The notes under the pieces are model-generated. The model saw only the letters and a program-made list of their open reading frames with translations. It was not told the origin of the DNA and made no database searches. A DNA stretch of 64,000 nucleotides from Parachlorella kessleri (taxonomy: Eukaryota > Chlorophyta > Trebouxiophyceae > Chlorellales > Chlorellaceae): NCBI GenBank assembly GCA_001598975.1, contig BBXU01002470.1, positions 1 to 64,000 of the forward strand, read 5' to 3'. Position 1 is the stretch's first letter. Each line of letters begins with the position of its first letter. This document shows positions 35,576 to 47,700 of this stretch, piece by piece. The translations under genes and the position numbers were made by a program.

Positions 35576-38500
35576 TCAGTACTCCTCGCTCTCACTGTCA
35601 ATTCCCCCCATGTCGTCGTCCTCTGCTGCAATTTCCTCGTCCAGGTCAAACGGATCCTCATCCTCCTCTGACCCTGCCCCCTCCTCCATCATTACAATAT
35701 CCTCCAAGTCATCACCTCCCACCTCCTCGTCACTCACACCGTCGTCCTGCAGCCAAGCGGGTCAGGTAGGCTTGGCTCAAGCACAGCCAGCCGCTTATGG
35801 CAAGGCCACCTGGTCCACACGTCCCAGGCAGACACAGCAAGCTGGCCCAGCAGCCGGAACACACCAGCCCAAGTAACTGCGCGCGAACGCTAATCCCGGT
35901 GCAAGCAGCCTAGCGCTGCCAAACACACCACACCCAGACAGCAGCAAGGCAACCAGACGCCAGGCCAGATTGATCGCAACACACCAAACCCCAGTAATCA
36001 CCCAAGAATCACTTCATGCAGCCCTTGCATGCACAGCAAACATCTGTGTGGGCCGTCGAAACCAGGCGCAGCGTCCTGCTGACCACTCCCAGCGCGCTTC
36101 AGTGCACCACAGCACAGCACGGCACAGCGCACCTCCATGCCAAGCACAGCGTCCACCTCAGCATCGAAGTCGGGCTCAGCGTCCTCGTCGTCGCTGGCCG
36201 CACCCGCCAGCGCATCGTCTTCACCAAGGTCGGCAAAGTAGGAGGGCTTGAGGCCTAGCGACAAGCGGGAGGCCTGGCGGTTGACCTTGAGCACCCGTGC
36301 CACCACGCCTGCAGCAGCTATTGCCGTACCACGTCATAACACCTGCATCCAGCCCTGTTAGTACAGCCCATCTCTCACTCCCTGTTCGCACTACCTGCCA
36401 CCCATGCTAATAACAACCTGGAGACCAGAGGGCTTTAGCAACCAGGGATGCCCAAGAAGCATGGAGGCCCGCAGTAACATAGCCTTCATGCAGCGGAAAC
36501 AGAGGAAAGCAAGTAGGTATGCTTGAGACCTACAATGAGCCTTGCGGCAGCCAGGCACTGCATCTGAGCACCTAAAGCATAAAACCTGCAGTCTGCAGCA
36601 CGCAAGGCGGTGGGGAACCGGCACTGCTCCCCAGCACTTGCAGAACGGCAGGACGCATGTGCACACATCACCCTCGGTAGCGCTATGTATCTAGCAGCCT
36701 TTAAACTCATAGCAGCACGCGGAGCAGCAGGGGACGCCGCACGGCCAATCGCAGGCTGCTTCTGTGCACACCGCTGCTCAAACGGAGTGTGCAGTGCTGC
36801 AGGGGGGGCGGCGGCGCGCACTTACGCTGGCCTACAGAGAAGAGCGAGCTGACATCTTTCACGAATTCGTCGGCAAGCTCACTCACATGCGCCAGGCCTG
36901 CAGGCAGCAAGAAAGCAAGAAAGCTTACAGCTCGCATGAGCCCGGGGACCATGACTTGCCTTGCAGCACCTGCTTGCCCCAGCCCTGTTTTGAGTGCCAT
37001 GCCTGCTTGACTTGTGCAGCCCTGGGTCCAAGCATGGCAGCACACTCGCATTGGTTCCAGGGCTGCCATTCCTGCATTCGGTATCACTCCCCCGGCTCGA
37101 CATCTACATGTGCCCTGCCATGAAGGATGGGGAGCTCCGCATGTCTCATCCTCTGCCGACCCATGTATAGCTACATGCCGGCGCGTGCCGCCCTGGTGGG
37201 GGCCGGCAACCGACTGAAATGCCACAAACCGCCACCCAGCACTGCGAACCCCAAGCACCCCATCACCATGGCACTGCCAACCTGTCAATCTAGTATAACA
37301 GCGGACCGCCACCTGGCCATGCTGTCGTGAGTCCCCCGCAAATGGGCCCAAACAAAGAGCCAACCTGTGGCGCCATTGTCGAGCTCCACAAACACGCCAA
37401 ATTTCTCCGCACGTTTCACACGCCCCCGCACAACCGCCCCCTCCTCCAGCCCCTCCAGCGACGCCCCCGGCCTGCCCCGGGACTTGAGGCTCAGCTCCAC
37501 CCTGCGGCAAATAAAAACAGGGGGCCGACTTTAAGCTTGTAGACCGTGGACAGCTAGATGATGCCCCTCTTCCCGCCCCGCAACTTGAGCCTCGGCTCCA
37601 CCCTGTGGGCGAAGGATGACAAACAGGTTGATCTCCAGCAACCCCACTTCTCGATGATTTCGTTAGCCAGCGAGAAAGGCTGCCCCTGGTCCCCCAAAGA
37701 TGTAGATTCACAGCTCCACACCCTGCGTGCCAAGGACGATGTCAAGCCACATACCGCATGCACTATCACAGTTACAACATATGACCAGGCTAGCGGATGC
37801 GTCGCTCTATATGTAGACGCCCGGGCCGCCCAAGGTTGGGTCAGCCGCCGTAACACACACACTTTGTGACGCACAGCAGACGCTGCCAGAGCTTTACCAT
37901 AGGCATGCAGCTCTGCCGATCGCACCCTCCCCACAACTTTTTGACAACAAGATGCGTGGCACACCGGTGCACCTCTCTCACCTGCCACCCTCGACCTGCA
38001 GCACCCGCCCAGTCACCCGCGTCCCCGGAGGGAAAGCAGCAGCGGGGTCGTCCACAAAAGTGTCCGACAGCTGGCCCAGCCGAACCCGCGCCTCACAGTC
38101 GCGGGCCAGGCACACAAATACGCCGGCGGGGCCGCCGGCCTTCACATAGCCGCTAACCTGAAAACAGCAGTTCAGAAACATGAGGCGGATATGCCCAGGA
38201 GGCCATAGGACTTTCCTACATCGACGACCCAGGGGGTGGGGAGGCTCTGACAGGTGGCCAGAAGTGTTGCCCTGATTGCAGCATGTCGGGGCTGAAGCTT
38301 TTACATGCTGAGCATGCGCACCGCGGGCGCTCACTGAGCATGCCGCACACCCCAACTCAACCCAGCAACAACCAGGCAGCCTTGTAGGCTCTTAGCCAGT
38401 GCAAGCCACACAACGCACATGGCCGCTGCAGCCAGCAACCTTCTCCTCGGGTCAAGTGCGCAATTTGTAATGAAAGCCATGGCAGCAGCAGCTTGAGATG

Positions 38501-38688
38501 CGCAGTATGCATTACGAATCTACAGTGCTGGTATGGAACGGCAGCCTACCTGCTGCCCAGGCTTGAGTTCCGAAGCAGTCACAGTCTCCGGCGGCGCCGA
38601 GTCCCCGCCGGAACCCCCAGCTGCCGCGCCGCGCCCGCCTGCCACGGCCGACGGCCGCAGCGACAGCAGGAACTGGCCCTTGCCGCCG

Positions 38689-38744
<56 letters not shown>

Positions 38745-41700
38745 GCCAACGACCAGGGCGCGCACTAGCTGGCCGGGCTGCAGCCGAGGGGGGTCCAGCA
38801 GCGCGTTGTCCACCCAGCTGTCGTGCAGGTCGGTGAGGGCGGCCTGCATGGAAAAACGAACACTGAAGCTGCATGCAAGTCCTGGCAAACAATGTTTGGA
38901 TTGTATCCACGGCAGCCACTGAGTGAGCTGGAGCTCTGCAGGTGTGCTGCAGGCTTCACAGAGCGTACCTTGCCGATGCATGTTTGCCCTGGTCACAGCA
39001 GTAGGCATGCGCATGCGGCCACTGCTATACCCCCCATCCCCCCTCCAGACACACATACACACCTCCCCCCGCCTCTTTCTTGGGGATTGACATGCCAGCT
39101 GGGCCTGTGCCAGCAAGCAGGGTTCATCAACAGTAGCGAATGCCCCAAACTCCCCTACACGGGAATTTCCCTGCTGGCCCGCATAAGACACCCTGCCTTC
39201 CACTCCCTTCTTCCCTCATGCTTTCAACCGCAGCCCCACCTTCCCCAGGCTCCGCCCGCCAATCTGCACCCGCACGCCCGAGCCATCGACGCCCACCACC
39301 CTGCCTGTCACGACGCCGCCCGGGCGGGGCGGGTGGCGCGGCCCCACCAGGCTGACCTCCAACCACCGCTTGGCGTTATCGACAGACACCACGTGCGCCT
39401 GCATGCAGGGGGTGGGTGGGTGTAGAGGAGACTTGCTGTTACATCATCTCAGGCTGGGACCCAACCAGCGCTTGTGCGGTCTAGGCGAACACCATGTGTG
39501 CCGGCGCCTTGGAGTCCAACCAGGCTAGTGCAAGTATGCCATTCCGTGGGTGGCATACTTGCCGCGGACCGCCTGCCCTGCACCTTTTCCAAGAAAGGGA
39601 GGTGACAACGTGGGCAAAGGGACCATGTGCGGCGCCTTTTGAGACGGACAAGATGATGAGAGCGATGTGGGCAAAGGGACCATGTGCTGCCGAGAGAAGA
39701 GTACCGCCGTAAGAGGAACTGACAGAGAGCACCTCCATGGGCGGCTTGGGGAAGTTGCGCCCCCAGTGGAACCGGGTGCAGGGACAAAAACTTGCCGAGG
39801 AAGCAGGAAGGCCCACAATACAACTAAGCAACTGGCCACTGTCAACTGTAGCAAGCCAGCAACAAACTCTGAGGCCCCAGGGCCCTCGCCTCACCTTGAC
39901 AAGCTGGCCGGGCATGTACAGCGTTTGAAGGAAGCCCTGGGCGCTGGCGTCTTCCTGCTGCTGCGCCTGCTCTGCCCGCTTCCCCTGCTCTGCCTGCTGG
40001 TCCAGCTCAGCAGCAGCGTGCGCAAGGAAGGCACGGCCGCGCACCAGCGGGCTAAACACGCACCACACGGAATCTCCGGATACCTCCTGGACAAACCTGG
40101 ACAGGGGGAGCACAAACGACAGGGTTTGGATCATATTTCAACAAAAGGGGTACAGCTGAATATAGCAGAACAGGCCATCCTTATTCCTATTAATAACAAG
40201 TTCTGGCGGGTCTGCTTTCATAGTCAAAAAGAAGGAAGAAACAGTCCCTCCCTGCTCACCCATCTAGCTGTTGCCCCTCCTTAATCGCGCCCCACCCCAG
40301 TGGCTTGGGAAGCAGCCCAGGGGGGTCCGCCTTTGCTGCTGCCAAGGTGGTTGGTAGAGCGCAGAGCTCGACCACCCCGTGCCGCCGCCCCTCGGCGCTG
40401 GCAATGCGCCCCAGCACCACCGCCTGTAGCAGCAGCAGAAGGCCATTTGTTGATGCTCCAGCACAGCCAGCTACCCAGTGCACTGGGCGAGTTGCTCACT
40501 TAAAAGCTGCACTGGGCGGCAACACGTCGCTTGGGGCGACAGAGGGAGGCGCAGGTGGCATAAGAGCGCCTTAGGCGCACACTCGCCTCAAGCCGCATCG
40601 AATTCTGAATCAACTATAAAGGGGGGACTATGGAAGAGACAGTCCACCTCCCCCTCCCAGCGAGCGCTGCATCCCGTTGATCACCAGTAACTCTAATTCG
40701 CACTGGGGTAAGTCCGCACCTGCACTTTGCTCCCTGGTGCCAGCGTCGGCCACACCTCCGCCCCCGCCTCACAAATGTGCAGCCGCCCCCGGCAGCCGCC
40801 TGCGCCTTCCAGCGTCGCCTCAGCGTGCACGGCATGCACAGCGTCCACCACAGCAGCCACCACATCCCCGGCCTTGGGGTGTTTGAGGGCTGCCGCTGCC
40901 TCGCTGCCTTTGCCTGTGGCTTTCTGGCCCTGCCCCTGGGCCCCCTGCCGCTGCCTGCCGCCCTGCTGCTGCGGTGGCTGCTGCCCCTGCTGCGACCGCT
41001 GTGCTGTGGCTGCTTTGAGGCTGCGCGGGTCCAGAGGGGTGTACAGCAACAACCTCCCACACGTGGCGGGAGAGGGCAGTGCTGCCACCTTGACTCGTAT
41101 AGTGTCACCCACTATGAGCGAATGTTGGGGCGGGGGCGCCCTGCTCAGGTTGTAGTCAGAGGTGGGGAGGAAGCCGAGGATGAGTGGCTGGGCTCCTTTC
41201 TCCGGTAGGGGCAGGCTGACCACGCAGTAGCCCTCCTCGCTCTTCGCCTGCGCCCATCAGACAGATGCAAGGTTTACGGAGCGGTGCTGTGAGCTCGCGT
41301 GATGGCCAGGACCCACTCCCCACTCTGTCCAGGCAGGGCTGTTGCTGATGCTGTTGTGATGAAGTAAAAGCCTTCCTTAGTCAGGGTGATGGCCTTTGCC
41401 CGCTCGGGCCTGCCGTAACAAAACGGGCAAGTTGAAGCCTGGAGACGCCTCCTCCACCCCGAGACTGGCAAGTTCTTTCACCACGACACTGCTTAGTTAT
41501 GATGCTATAAGCTCAGCCGAGCCAAACTAGGGTTAGGGTTAAGGTTAAGGTTGGGATCGGGGTCAAGGCTGCTGCTGTCCACTTGCTGTGAACCATCAGG
41601 CAACCTCCTCACCAGTTGTACTTGGCACTGAAGCTCCTGCCCCTCCTGCAGCGCGGCAGCCCCCGCAGGAGCAGCTGCCACCGCGCCCTGCTCCGTCTTG

Positions 41701-44700
41701 CGCTTCTTTTTCTTCGCGCCGGCGCCCTGCTGCGCCCGCTGCTGTGCTTTTCCGGAATGGTCCAGCAGGGCTGGCAGCAACGAGAGGTCGACGACGCCGT
41801 CCTTCTTGTTGACGTCGAGAACCATGGCCTGCACGCTTTGCCCGGCCTCAGCGGCGCCGCCCTGTGCCACCTACAGGCAGCAACAACACTCAAAACCTGG
41901 TCTGCTCTCTGACTGCCTGAGTTTGCCACTCTTCATAAGTGGCCCACAGTGCACCCAGCCACTCCCGACAAATACCTGATGACAGTGCATGGTGCTTTGA
42001 CCGCATGGCCAAGTGGACATCTCTAGCAAGCAGGTGTGCCCATCTGTTGCTGTCGCTGCAGCAGCAGGCGGGCAAATCCAGCCCATGCCGAGTCCAGAAA
42101 CAATCAGTCACAGGATCTCCTCACACCTGCTGCAAGTGCTCTGCAAGCATCCCGAACGAGCAGCCAAACGCTTGCAGGATGTAGAACCTAGTAGTGTAGG
42201 CCAATTCGGGAGTTTTTCAGTGTTAGGGTTTGGTCCTAACCTGGTGCGGCGCCGCTAGACCCACAACGTCTGGGTGGCCCTCCAGGTCACATAATGTGCC
42301 ATACTCCTTTACATCATCCACCGTGGCACGCACTGCAAAGCATATGGACACAGCGGAGGCTAAACAAATATAAGATTAGAGCGGGATATGGTGGCCTTTC
42401 AACTGGTGACCGCCCAACAGGCAAAGTAAGCAGTCTGCAGGCGGCAGTAAAAACCGGCGCGCGCGTCAGCAATGAACAGCTTGCATGGACACTAGCTGGC
42501 AACAGGCCGGGCCGGGACCCCACCGAAAAGCGAAAAAGAAGAGAATTCTTTAAAAGAAGCAAAGCAAAGAACGTCACAACTATGGCAGGGGTGTGAGTGC
42601 GGCGCTGACCTGTGCTGCCGATGTGGAATTCCGCAGCCCAATCCTGCTCGGCGCCCGCACCCGCTTCACCGCCCAGCTCGCTGGCAAGCTCCAGGTCCCT
42701 GCAGCTTGGCAAAGGCAGGAACCCCGAAAGCTGACAAGTTGTGCAGCCCCCACACTTGGCACCGTGGCGTGACCCCAGCACGCACTATTGTTGTGCGACA
42801 TTGGTTTCAAATGGTATTGAATATCTGCTGCTCAGCAAGGGGTGCATGTGGGCAGCACCCAGGGTGGTATGTTGCCCAAGGCACTCATCATGAGGGGTGG
42901 TTCCAAGACTGCGTGCTCCACAGATGACATGCAGCACCCTGCAATTAGGTTGTGAACGGAGCGTGCACACTGGCTAGGGACTGCACTCAAGGGCGATATT
43001 GCATGGCCAACGGTCTCGGCAGACCGTGCAGAATGGCAGGGCACAAGCCAAACGCAGAGCCTTGGTGACAGTGGCTTACCAAATGATCCAAGCCCACCTC
43101 ACCTGAAGTAAGAAGCCAGGTAGGCAGCATCTGAGCCACCGCACAGGCTCTGCTTGAGTGTAACACTGAATCGCTCTCGCTCCCGGTCCACCTGCTGACA
43201 GTATGGCACCCGCAGAAAACAGCCTTTAGAGGGTGCAGCGCTGGCATGAGTGAGGCACCATTACCACATACCAAAGGAGACGGAAGGCAGCAGGCGCACC
43301 TGCCAGCCCACTGATGTCGGAGCTTATTAGCCACCCTAAAATGCGCAAAGCTTTGTCAACCGTACTGCATGCACACCGGCTCATCAGCATTGCCCTCCTG
43401 CCCTAGAAGCAGTAGCCCTAAATGCCCTCTCCCACCCTAGCCTTCCTCACAAGCACTATGCCTGTGGGGTTACCCCCTTCTGCCAACCCTACTCTCTCTC
43501 GGCAGTCCCTGGCAGTCTCTCTTGTAAAACCTGACCTACCTGGACAATTTGTGCCCGGACCGACTGCCCTTCGCCAAAGTGCAGATGGGGGTCCGACACA
43601 AAAGTGTCGCTCAGCTGTGCCAGCCCTGCACGGCCGGTCACACCACCCAGGAACCTGCAGCAAGGCATGCCCCTATTCTCTTCTTTCACAGAAGGGCAGG
43701 GTTGAGAGATGGACCATTGCGCAGACTGGCATCACCAGAGGTCTTCCCACAACCATGCCGGGATGCACAGCAAGACAGAGACAGAATCTGTTTGTCGGGG
43801 CACAACAACAGTCATGCCCAAAATTACTGATCAAAGAAGCATTGGAGACTGCACTGCCGCTCCCCAGTAGCCCCCGGCACCAAGAATTAAGCCCCTAGCA
43901 CGATCACCTGACAAAGACTGCATCGGGGGTCACGCTGGCCACATAGCCTGGAAGCAGCGCTCCCTCCGCCACATCTGAGAAGCTCCGCGGCAGCGTGGCA
44001 GCGGCAGCTACCAATGAAGCCTTGCGCGTCAGCCGCAGCGTTTTGCTGGTCTGCAGATGCAGGAGCAGGTGAGGGCCAAGGTTGAACACGCTGTGAGGGA
44101 GCTAACATGCTAGTTTACAGAGTCCAGAGGAAGTAGCTGTTACAGGCACATCAAGGACGTCCAACAGCAGTCGTTGTGACACGGGTAACCAGACCGCGGC
44201 ATGGATGATGCAACAGCACCAGCAAGTTCCCAGAAGGTAAAGCAGCCCTTCGGTTTTCACTCCCATGTCAGTAGAGGCCGCAAGTCCAGGGGCGGCAGCA
44301 CAGAGGCCTCTCCACCTGCGGCCCCCGGCATCACCCTTCAGGCAGCTCCTACCAGTCTCTGCTCACAGCAGCCAGCCGGCAGATAGGCTTCCCTTGGACC
44401 TGCTGCAACCCAGCGCACCTACCAACTGGCTCCACACCGACAATCCACAAAATAGCAACGCTATCTAGCCAGCAGAGCTAGCGCCACACAGCATAGCCCC
44501 TCACCTCCAACCGCTGCAGGACCAGCAGCCCCTCCAGGGTCACCCCCGGCTTGAGAGCAGCCCACAGCGCGGCCGCGGCAGCCGGGTGGTCTGCCAGGTG
44601 TGCGGCATCGAGCCGCGCCTTGACCACCGCTGAGGACGACCTGCTGTCTGTGGCTGGTAGGGACACTTCCAGCTCCACATGGTGGGGCTGGGCTTCACCA

Positions 44701-47700
44701 CTAACCTGTGTACAATAAGCAAGGAGGATGCGGTCACAACACCGCACAGAAGATGTGAGGTAGAGGCTCGCAGTTGCTGTCAAGGCGTGACTGCTGTGTA
44801 CACCATTTGAATAGAATGTTGTCAGGGCATCCCACTGGGATGTGTGAAGGGCAACACTGGCATGTGTCCATTGATGGAGGCAGACGTGGTCACTAGCATC
44901 ACACTGGGGGGTGACGAGCTGTCAGCCCCAAGTCAAGGCACAGATGCTGGCGCCGTCCAGTGCTGTTCAACACTGTTCAACAAATAATCTAGCATAACCT
45001 TCACAGCACAGCCATGGTCTGTCGTCAGGCACCACCTCACACAAATACACCTAGCCAAGAGCGATCCTCCGCTGCAGGGCTGGGCCCAAGTGCTGCCTAC
45101 CTCCTTTGTCTGCAAAGACTTGACAGTCCCCAAAACAACGTCCCCAGGCTGGATGCTCCCCAAATTGCCTCCCTCTTCAATAGCAGCAGGGGCGACCCCT
45201 GCGGCTGCGGCTTCAGGCTCTGCAGTGGTGGCAGTCGTGGCCGGCTCGGCTGCCGAGGCTGCAGCTGCCTTGGCCGCTGGCTTCTTGGAGACGAGAGACA
45301 GCTTCAGGCCTTTGTGGGCCGGGTCGTGGGCCAGCACGCGGCACTTGACCACTGCACCAGGGGGCATGACTTCATGTTCTTGATGTTAACAAGCAATACC
45401 TCTGGCAATCGCTACTCGTCCAGTGTGAAATCAAGATCATGCCACTGCTCACCTTGCCCCAGTCCACCCACATGGCAACAGGCGGCCCACGAAGAGGTGT
45501 GGACAACCTGCTACGCCCAAATCGGTCAAACAGTCGCAGTTTCGCGGCGCAGCTCACCTTGCCCCAGCTCGAAGGCTTCTGGGGGCTTCTGGCCCGGCGC
45601 CAGGCCGCACTCAGAGGCATGGGCAAGCCCGCTGACGCCGCCGTAGAAGGACACAAACACGCCAAAGTCCTTCACACCCGTCACCACGCCGTGGCTGCGC
45701 CCTCCAACCACCGCATCCTGCACCTGGGCACGCATCGCAATCAGCACAAAGCAGCTATGGCTGGCCCATGGTTCAGAGTGTTCCACAAGATACTCGTCCG
45801 GCACGCCACCGCTGCACCTGCCTACCAACATCCGCTGCCATCAAAGAACTGGAGACAGCAACATGGGTGTAGATAAGGGCCCCTTGAAAATAAGCGTTCC
45901 TGGTCAACTCGGTACCATACGGTGGCTGCGGGCAACCACCGCTACACTGCCCAGCCATAACAAAGCCGCAAGGGACGCAGCCAGTGACTTCATCGAACAC
46001 AGTCCAGTATGGCTCCCGCTAGCATGGCAGCAAGGGGCCCACATCAGCTCTTTTCCAACTCTAACCCTAAACCCTAAACCCTAAACCCTAACCCTAAATA
46101 AACCCTAAAACGGGCTGATGTGGGCTCCTTGCTGCCATGCTTGTTCCCCAGCATAGCATAGCTGGCACCCACCTGCAGGCGCGTGATGGGCGGCAGCTTG
46201 GACCCCAGCAGTGCCGGCTTGAGCGTCAATGTCAGCTTTTTTGCAGTGGGGTCAACGGCTAACACCCGGCCAGCCACCTTTTGCCCCTCCTTAAACTTCT
46301 TGTGGGCCTTCTTGGTCCCCAGGTCCGACATGTGGATGGTGGGCACCATGGCCCTGCAGTACAGCATGCAAAGCGCGGGTCTGAGGAGACACTCCGCAGT
46401 TACAACCTGCAATCAGGTCGACCAGCATGCCACCATGCCCAAGCGTGCCTAGTGCTGGGAGGGCTAGGAGGGCACCATTAGCCGGCCCTGGTGGGCGCGA
46501 CAGCAAAGCTTTCAAGCATCATGGGCACCATGCATGGCAAAGCCATCAAGGCCAAGTAAGGTGCCTGATGCTGTTTAATCGGCGATTACCCACTACTAGC
46601 CAGATACTCAGCACGCACAATACACTGCGATCAGCCACCACCGCAATCTGCTCACTGTAGACCAGGGCGCCGTTGGGCAGGGCAGCCGCTTTGAACAGAG
46701 AATGATGAGCTACAACCCAACTCAGCTACCGGAGGGGGCAACGCAAACAGGAGCCTGAGTCCTTGCTATCTTACTGCCCTTGCACACCCACAAACACCCT
46801 TATACAACAAAAGGAGGGGCCAAGGAGCCAAGGAGCCAAAGGGGGAGTTTGCGACCCTAGTTCTTACTAGAGATGTTGTGCCTCTAGTTGGTTCTCCTCC
46901 ACCTATCTACAGCGTCTCTCAGGAGGTCGCCGTGGGACAGGTTTCCAAAATCCAAAAAAGGGGAGCCATTCCTCACAGAACTCACCTGATCGTGGGGGTG
47001 ATAGAGACCAGCAGCCCAAACTCTTCAACCCTGACAACGGTGCCGCCCAGGGGCATGCCCGGCCGCACGTCTGTAGAACATGGGCAACATAAGCATGCAT
47101 GGTGACAGCATGCAAGGGCAGTCCGGCCTTATATCGGCCGGCCCAACGCAGCTGCCTCGTCATGCACGCAACAAGGGGGGCCAAGCCGGGTGGCCACACC
47201 GTCATGCTACCAGCTCTGCTGACAAGCACCCCTCACCGATACATATGTATACACAACAGGGCTCACAAGTTATCAGTGCATGGGCACACAGCTGTGGATC
47301 TCTGTGCACTTGCGTATGCAAGATCTTCCTGGGGTGCACCAGTGAGGGCTTCTGAAGCTGCAGAGCAAGACATCCCTTCAAGCACATGTTGAATTACATT
47401 CTTATCCATCACACAGAAACCCACCCTATCACCCACGGACGCACGCACCAGCATATGCCACGATGTCCTGGTCCACCACAGAGGGCTTGAGGGCAAGCAC
47501 GGCCAGTCCATCCAGTGGGCGAAACCCAGTCACGCGGCACTTGACCTTCTGCCCGGGCCGGAAGCGCTGCAGCCAGGGAAACATGCGCACCAGCCCATGA
47601 TAATGCGAGACTGGCATGGCACAGGAGCATGGCATGGCAAGGAGGACCCAAAGCATGGCAACTGGGCAAGGCGCGATACAGGCTTAAGGTTGGTAGAGTC

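Noticed and set aside
36707..37711. Minus-strand open frame of 334 codons
   Set aside because: It spans RRP5 exons and introns in one frame; only the segments around HVSELADEFVKDV and the preceding S1 exon match the family, so the rest is intron.
38493..38768. Plus-strand poly-Leu open frame
   Set aside because: It is the other-strand reading of the RRP5 polyglutamine CTG run.
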